From Candidatus Woesearchaeota archaeon CG11_big_fil_rev_8_21_14_0_20_43_8 (GTDB taxonomy: Archaea; Nanobdellota; Nanobdellia; Woesearchaeales; CG08-08-20-14): DNA of 7,974 nt. Positions 5,549 through 7,974 of the stretch are shown here, piece by piece. Position 1 is the first letter of the stretch. Each line of letters begins with the position of its first letter. The notes under the pieces were generated by a model. It had not been told where the DNA came from. It was given only the letters and a program-made list of their open reading frames with translations, and searched no databases. A program made the position numbers and the translations under genes. Location of the stretch: NCBI GenBank assembly GCA_002762705.1, contig PCVE01000036.1, forward strand, positions 1 through 7,974. The letters are read 5' to 3'.

Positions 5549-6172
5549 ATGATAAAGATATATGGAAACAAGATGTCTAACAACACAAACAAAGTCCTCT
5601 ACACTGCCGGCTTATTGGAGATTGAATATGAATTCCAGCACATGGATTTCCAGAAGGATCTGAAGACACCAGAATTCCTGAAGATAAATCCTGTCGGGAA
5701 GATACCCGCGCTTGTCGATGGTAGTTTCACACTCTTTGAAAGCGGAGCGATAAGCAGATATCTATGCGACAAGCACAAGAGCAGCCTGTATCCAAAAGAC
5801 ATACAGAAAAGAGCGCTTGTCGATCAGTGGATAGATTTCTCAAACATCCACATAGGCATCAACATGAGCAAGGTCGCATGGAACAGGGCATGGGCCCCGA
5901 AGATGGGACTCCCTGCCGATGAGCGATCTATAAAAGATGGAGAGAAATTTCTATCGCAGTTCCTGCCGATTGTCGATAAACAATTATCAAAGAACAAGTA
6001 TATTTCAGGACATGATCTCACTCTTGCTGATGTGAGCCTACTTGTCGCACTGGATTACGCAGAGCCTGGCAAGGTCGACTTAGGTGGGTACAAGAACGTG
6101 ATAAAGTGGCGTGAAGCTCTGCAGAAAGAAGAGTTCTACACAAGTGTCGGATTCCATGCATCGCTTAAGTAA
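5549..6172 (+). CDS. Glutathione S-transferase family protein
   Basis: This 207-residue cytosolic-type GST fold protein may conjugate or reduce electrophiles with a thiol. The thioredoxin-like domain (1-76) has NPVGKIPALVDG (47-58), with the cis-Pro at 53, and FESGAI (63-68), whose Glu-Ser pair binds the gamma-glutamyl group of glutathione in the family. The all-helical domain (about 85-207) includes the LTLADVSLL segment (157-165), the conserved N-capping box motif. A catalytic Ser/Asn could be in Ser10-Asn12, but this is uncertain. Bacteria commonly carry such proteins, whereas most archaea lack glutathione, so the physiological thiol is unclear and the gene may have been acquired. It precedes the YadGH-like transporter genes by 34 bases, and the ATPase promoter starts right at its stop codon. 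Confidence 0.85.
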   Translation: MIKIYGNKMSNNTNKVLYTAGLLEIEYEFQHMDFQKDLKTPEFLKINPVGKIPALVDGSFTLFESGAISRYLCDKHKSSLYPKDIQKRALVDQWIDFSNIHIGINMSKVAWNRAWAPKMGLPADERSIKDGEKFLSQFLPIVDKQLSKNKYISGHDLTLADVSLLVALDYAEPGKVDLGGYKNVIKWREALQKEEFYTSVGFHASLK

Positions 6173-6175
6173 AAA

Positions 6176-6184
6176 ATTTATAGA
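6176..6184 (+). promoter_or_regulatory. TATA box for the ABC ATPase gene
   Basis: ATTTATAGA follows the GST stop codon (6170-6172) after an A-run. Its centre is 27 bases before the ATG at 6207, indicating a leaderless transcript and favouring 6207 over the in-frame ATGs at 6111 and 6198. It suggests the transporter pair can be transcribed without the GST gene. Confidence 0.55.
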
Positions 6185-6206
6185 TGAGACAAAGATAATG
6201 GCATCG

Positions 6207-7124
6207 ATGACAGCATTAGACATAGAAGGATTGAAAAAAAGATACAAGAATGGTGTCGAAGCGCTGAAAGGCATTGATCTGGAAGTGAAAGAAGGAGACT
6301 TCTTCGGACTTCTTGGGCCGAATGGCGCAGGCAAATCGACAGTCATAGGCATACTGACAAGCATAGTGAACAAGACTTCTGGAAAAGCGAAGATATTCGG
6401 AGTCGATATAGACAAGGATTTCAACAAGGCAAAGACACTGATCGGAGTGGTCCCTCAGGAGATGAATTTCAACATCTTCGAAAAAGTGGAAGATATACTC
6501 ATAAACCAAGCAGGTTATTATGGGATACCAAGACTAGTCGCGAAAAAAAGGGCAGAGAAATACATGAAGCTCATGGAGCTTTGGGAAAAAAGACATCAGA
6601 AATCCATGACGCTATCAGGCGGCATGAAACGCCGACTCATGATCGCGCGTGCGCTGATACATGAACCAAAATTATTGATCCTTGATGAACCTACTGCCGG
6701 AGTCGATGTTGAACTAAGAAGAGGCATGTGGGCATTTCTTAAGAAGATAAATGAGCAGGGGACAACAATCGTCCTCACCACACATTATCTTGAAGAAGCT
6801 GAGGCGCTCTGCAACACGATCGCGATCATCGACAAAGGGATAGTTATAGAGATTGGACAAAAGAAACAGCTCATATCGAAACTTGATAAAGAAACATTCA
6901 TCTTCGACCTGAAAAAACCATACAATAGAACAAAGAAGCCGCCATGCTGCGAGATGAAAGTGATAGATGACACGACACTGGAGATCGAAGTGATGAAAGG
7001 ACAGGACCTGAATGCGATCTTCAGGCACTTCGACAGATATGGTGTCGGGATCGCGAGTATGAGAAACAAGACAAACAGATTAGAAGAGCTTTTTGTCGAG
7101 CTAACAAAGGGTGATAGAAAATGA
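6207..7124 (+). CDS. yadG: ABC transporter ATP-binding protein, YadG-like
   Basis: This 305-residue ATPase subunit drives an ABC-2 type transporter with the permease next to it. All nucleotide-binding motifs are intact: Walker A GPNGAGKST (37-45), Q-loop Gln84 in VVPQE, signature LSGGM (136-140), Walker B LLILDEP (156-162) with catalytic Glu161, D-loop GVD (165-167), and switch His193 in TTHYLEEAE. About 80 residues follow the ABC core and end in MRNKTNRLEELFVEL (285-299). Compared with my memory of E. coli YadG (about 308 residues), long blocks are nearly identical, including NKTSG, the NQAGYYG segment and GGMKRRLMIARAL. This points to a bacterial origin. An open frame continues to 6111 inside the GST gene. 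I chose 6207 from the TATA spacing and because homologues start there. The substrate is unknown. Confidence 0.93.
   Translation: MTALDIEGLKKRYKNGVEALKGIDLEVKEGDFFGLLGPNGAGKSTVIGILTSIVNKTSGKAKIFGVDIDKDFNKAKTLIGVVPQEMNFNIFEKVEDILINQAGYYGIPRLVAKKRAEKYMKLMELWEKRHQKSMTLSGGMKRRLMIARALIHEPKLLILDEPTAGVDVELRRGMWAFLKKINEQGTTIVLTTHYLEEAEALCNTIAIIDKGIVIEIGQKKQLISKLDKETFIFDLKKPYNRTKKPPCCEMKVIDDTTLEIEVMKGQDLNAIFRHFDRYGVGIASMRNKTNRLEELFVELTKGDRK
7109..7115 (+). promoter_or_regulatory. Shine-Dalgarno site for the permease
   Basis: GGGTGAT, a full match to the archaeal anti-Shine-Dalgarno, lies inside the end of the ATPase gene, five bases before the permease ATG at 7121. It supports the overlapping start and translational coupling. 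Confidence 0.7.
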
Positions 7125-7888
7125 GCCTTTCATCGATATCACTTTATACAATAGTACGGCAGGAGATAAACAGGATCCTCCGTATCTGGCCGCAGACACT
7201 TCTTCCATCAGTCATAACCATGACACTTTATTTTTTGATATTTGGTACGTTCATAGGTTCTCAAGTCAAAGACATAAATGGATTTAGTTACATGCAATTC
7301 ATTGTGCCTGGACTTATAATGATGGCAGTCATAACAAACGCGTTCTCGAATGTGGTCTCATCGTTCTTCGGATCGAAATTCCAGCGAAGCATAGAAGAGC
7401 TGTTAGTCTCTCCGACGCCAGATTCAGTCATCGTGCTTGGATACATGGCCGGCGGGATGGCAAGAGGGCTGCTTGTGGGCGCGCTTGTGACGATTGTATC
7501 TTTGCTATTTGCAAAGCTACAGATATACAGCATCTTCGCAGTCATGATATTTCTCGTCATGACTGCCGCAGTATTCTCGCTGCTTGGCATGCTAAATGGC
7601 ATATTTGCGAAGAAATTCGATGATGTCTCGATCATGACAACATTTGTCCTGACACCACTCACGTATCTTGGCGGAGTGTTCTATTCAATCTCATTGCTGC
7701 CGTCTGTATTCCAGGTGGTCTCAAAATTGAACCCGATACTCTACATGGTCAATGGCTTTAGATATGGATTCTTAGGGATATCTGATGTCAATGTATTTAT
7801 GGCTTTTGGCATGCTCGCTGTGTTCCTTGTCGCATTGTTTCTTATCAATATGCGTCTTCTCAAGAAAGGCGTCGGGCTTAGATCATAG
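7121..7888 (+). CDS. yadH: ABC-2 type transporter permease, YadH-like
   Basis: This 255-residue integral membrane partner of the preceding ATPase overlaps it by four bases (ATGA). Hydrophobic segments suggest six membrane helices at about 27-46, 58-80, 104-130, 137-163, 171-190 and 226-245. The cytoplasmic loop FQRSIEELLVSPTP (87-100) and the conserved YLGGVFYSISLLP (182-194) and NGFRYGFLGI (211-220) match the ABC-2 permease family. Length and sequence agree closely with E. coli YadH as I remember it (256 residues), including EINRxxRIWxQTL near the N-terminus and a GLRS C-terminus. Family members export diverse compounds, and the substrate of YadGH itself is not established. The start is supported by a strong Shine-Dalgarno at 7109-7115. 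Confidence 0.93.
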   Translation: MSLSSISLYTIVRQEINRILRIWPQTLLPSVITMTLYFLIFGTFIGSQVKDINGFSYMQFIVPGLIMMAVITNAFSNVVSSFFGSKFQRSIEELLVSPTPDSVIVLGYMAGGMARGLLVGALVTIVSLLFAKLQIYSIFAVMIFLVMTAAVFSLLGMLNGIFAKKFDDVSIMTTFVLTPLTYLGGVFYSISLLPSVFQVVSKLNPILYMVNGFRYGFLGISDVNVFMAFGMLAVFLVALFLINMRLLKKGVGLRS

Positions 7889-7897
7889 CTTGCCAAA

Positions 7898-7906
7898 AAT
7901 ATATAA
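7898..7906 (+). promoter_or_regulatory. TATA box for the gene at the window end
   Basis: AATATATAA follows the permease stop by about 10 bases. Transcription would start near 7929, giving a short leader that contains GGAG at 7931-7934 before the ATG at 7946. Confidence 0.5.
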
Positions 7907-7945
7907 AGCAAACTGACCAGTATGACCATAGGAGTGTGAGCTCAT

Positions 7946-7974
7946 ATGACACTTCTAAAAGGAGGGATAATCAT
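7946..7974 (+). CDS. Start of an unidentified gene cut by the window end
   Basis: Only nine codons and part of a tenth are present (Met-Thr-Leu-Leu-Lys-Gly-Gly-Ile-Ile), too few to identify the product. Two in-frame starts are possible: ATG at 7946, preceded by GGAG at 7931-7934, or an ATG beginning at 7973 if the next base is G, preceded by the stronger AGGAGGG at 7960-7966. The latter has the same 11 bases before and into the start codon (GGGATAATCAT) as the gene at 350. A TATA box at 7898-7906 indicates independent transcription from the permease. Confidence 0.4.

Noticed and set aside
6111..6206. N-terminal extension of the ABC ATPase starting inside the GST gene
   Set aside because: The extra 32 residues do not align with YadG-type proteins, overlap the GST coding end in another frame, and precede the TATA box at 6176-6184.
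7922..7939. Five-codon open frame (ATG ACC ATA GGA GTG TGA) before the last gene, a possible upstream ORF
   Set aside because: The predicted transcript start near 7929 falls after its ATG, and no ribosome-binding site precedes it.
1..7974. CRISPR arrays, insertion sequences, transposase or integrase genes, attachment sites
   Set aside because: No regularly spaced direct repeats, transposase motifs or tRNA-flanked duplications were seen anywhere in the window.

Overview
The window reads as a piece of an archaeal chromosome. It carries the end of an archaeal-type FtsY, a THUMP-domain tRNA guanosine methyltransferase of the Trm-G10 type, and a stand-alone Kae1. Most genes have a TATA-like box centred 27-28 bases before the start codon, which is the geometry of leaderless archaeal transcripts. 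Where a leader exists, its ribosome-binding site is GGTGA/GGGG-like. Coding is dense, gaps are short, and base composition is moderately AT-rich. The lineage cannot be fixed from this window; a DPANN or other uncultured archaeon is a guess from gene content.

Layout: (1) 1-308, C-terminal part of ftsY, cut by the window edge. (2) 350-748, a small unrecognised protein with a short hydrophobic N-terminus. (3) 869-1951 on the minus strand, a protein whose C-terminal half looks like a RelA/SpoT nucleotidyltransferase domain. It is convergent with gene 2 and divergent from gene 4. (4) 2073-3017, the tRNA methyltransferase, apparently leaderless. (5) 3090-4160, a GH15 glucoamylase-like hydrolase. 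(6) 4161-4455, a 295-base gap with two GC-rich blocks that can form nested hairpins, a candidate unannotated structured RNA. (7) 4456-5433, Kae1. (8) 5549-6172, a glutathione-S-transferase-fold protein. (9) 6207-7124 and 7121-7888, an ABC ATPase and ABC-2 permease with a 4-base overlap, very similar to bacterial YadG/YadH. (10) From 7946, the first codons of another gene that runs off the end.

How the genes fit together: translation and tRNA quality dominate (SRP receptor, m2G10 methylation, t6A37 synthesis through Kae1). The putative alarmone synthetase shares its promoter region with a tRNA modification gene. GST plus yadG/yadH looks like a block of bacterial origin that now carries archaeal promoters. 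GH15 adds alpha-glucan use.

The items most worth a second look are the RelA/SpoT-like protein in an archaeal setting, the GC-rich structured intergenic region at about 4218-4353, and the bacterial-type GST-YadG-YadH block with repeated CCACAA motifs around its first promoter.
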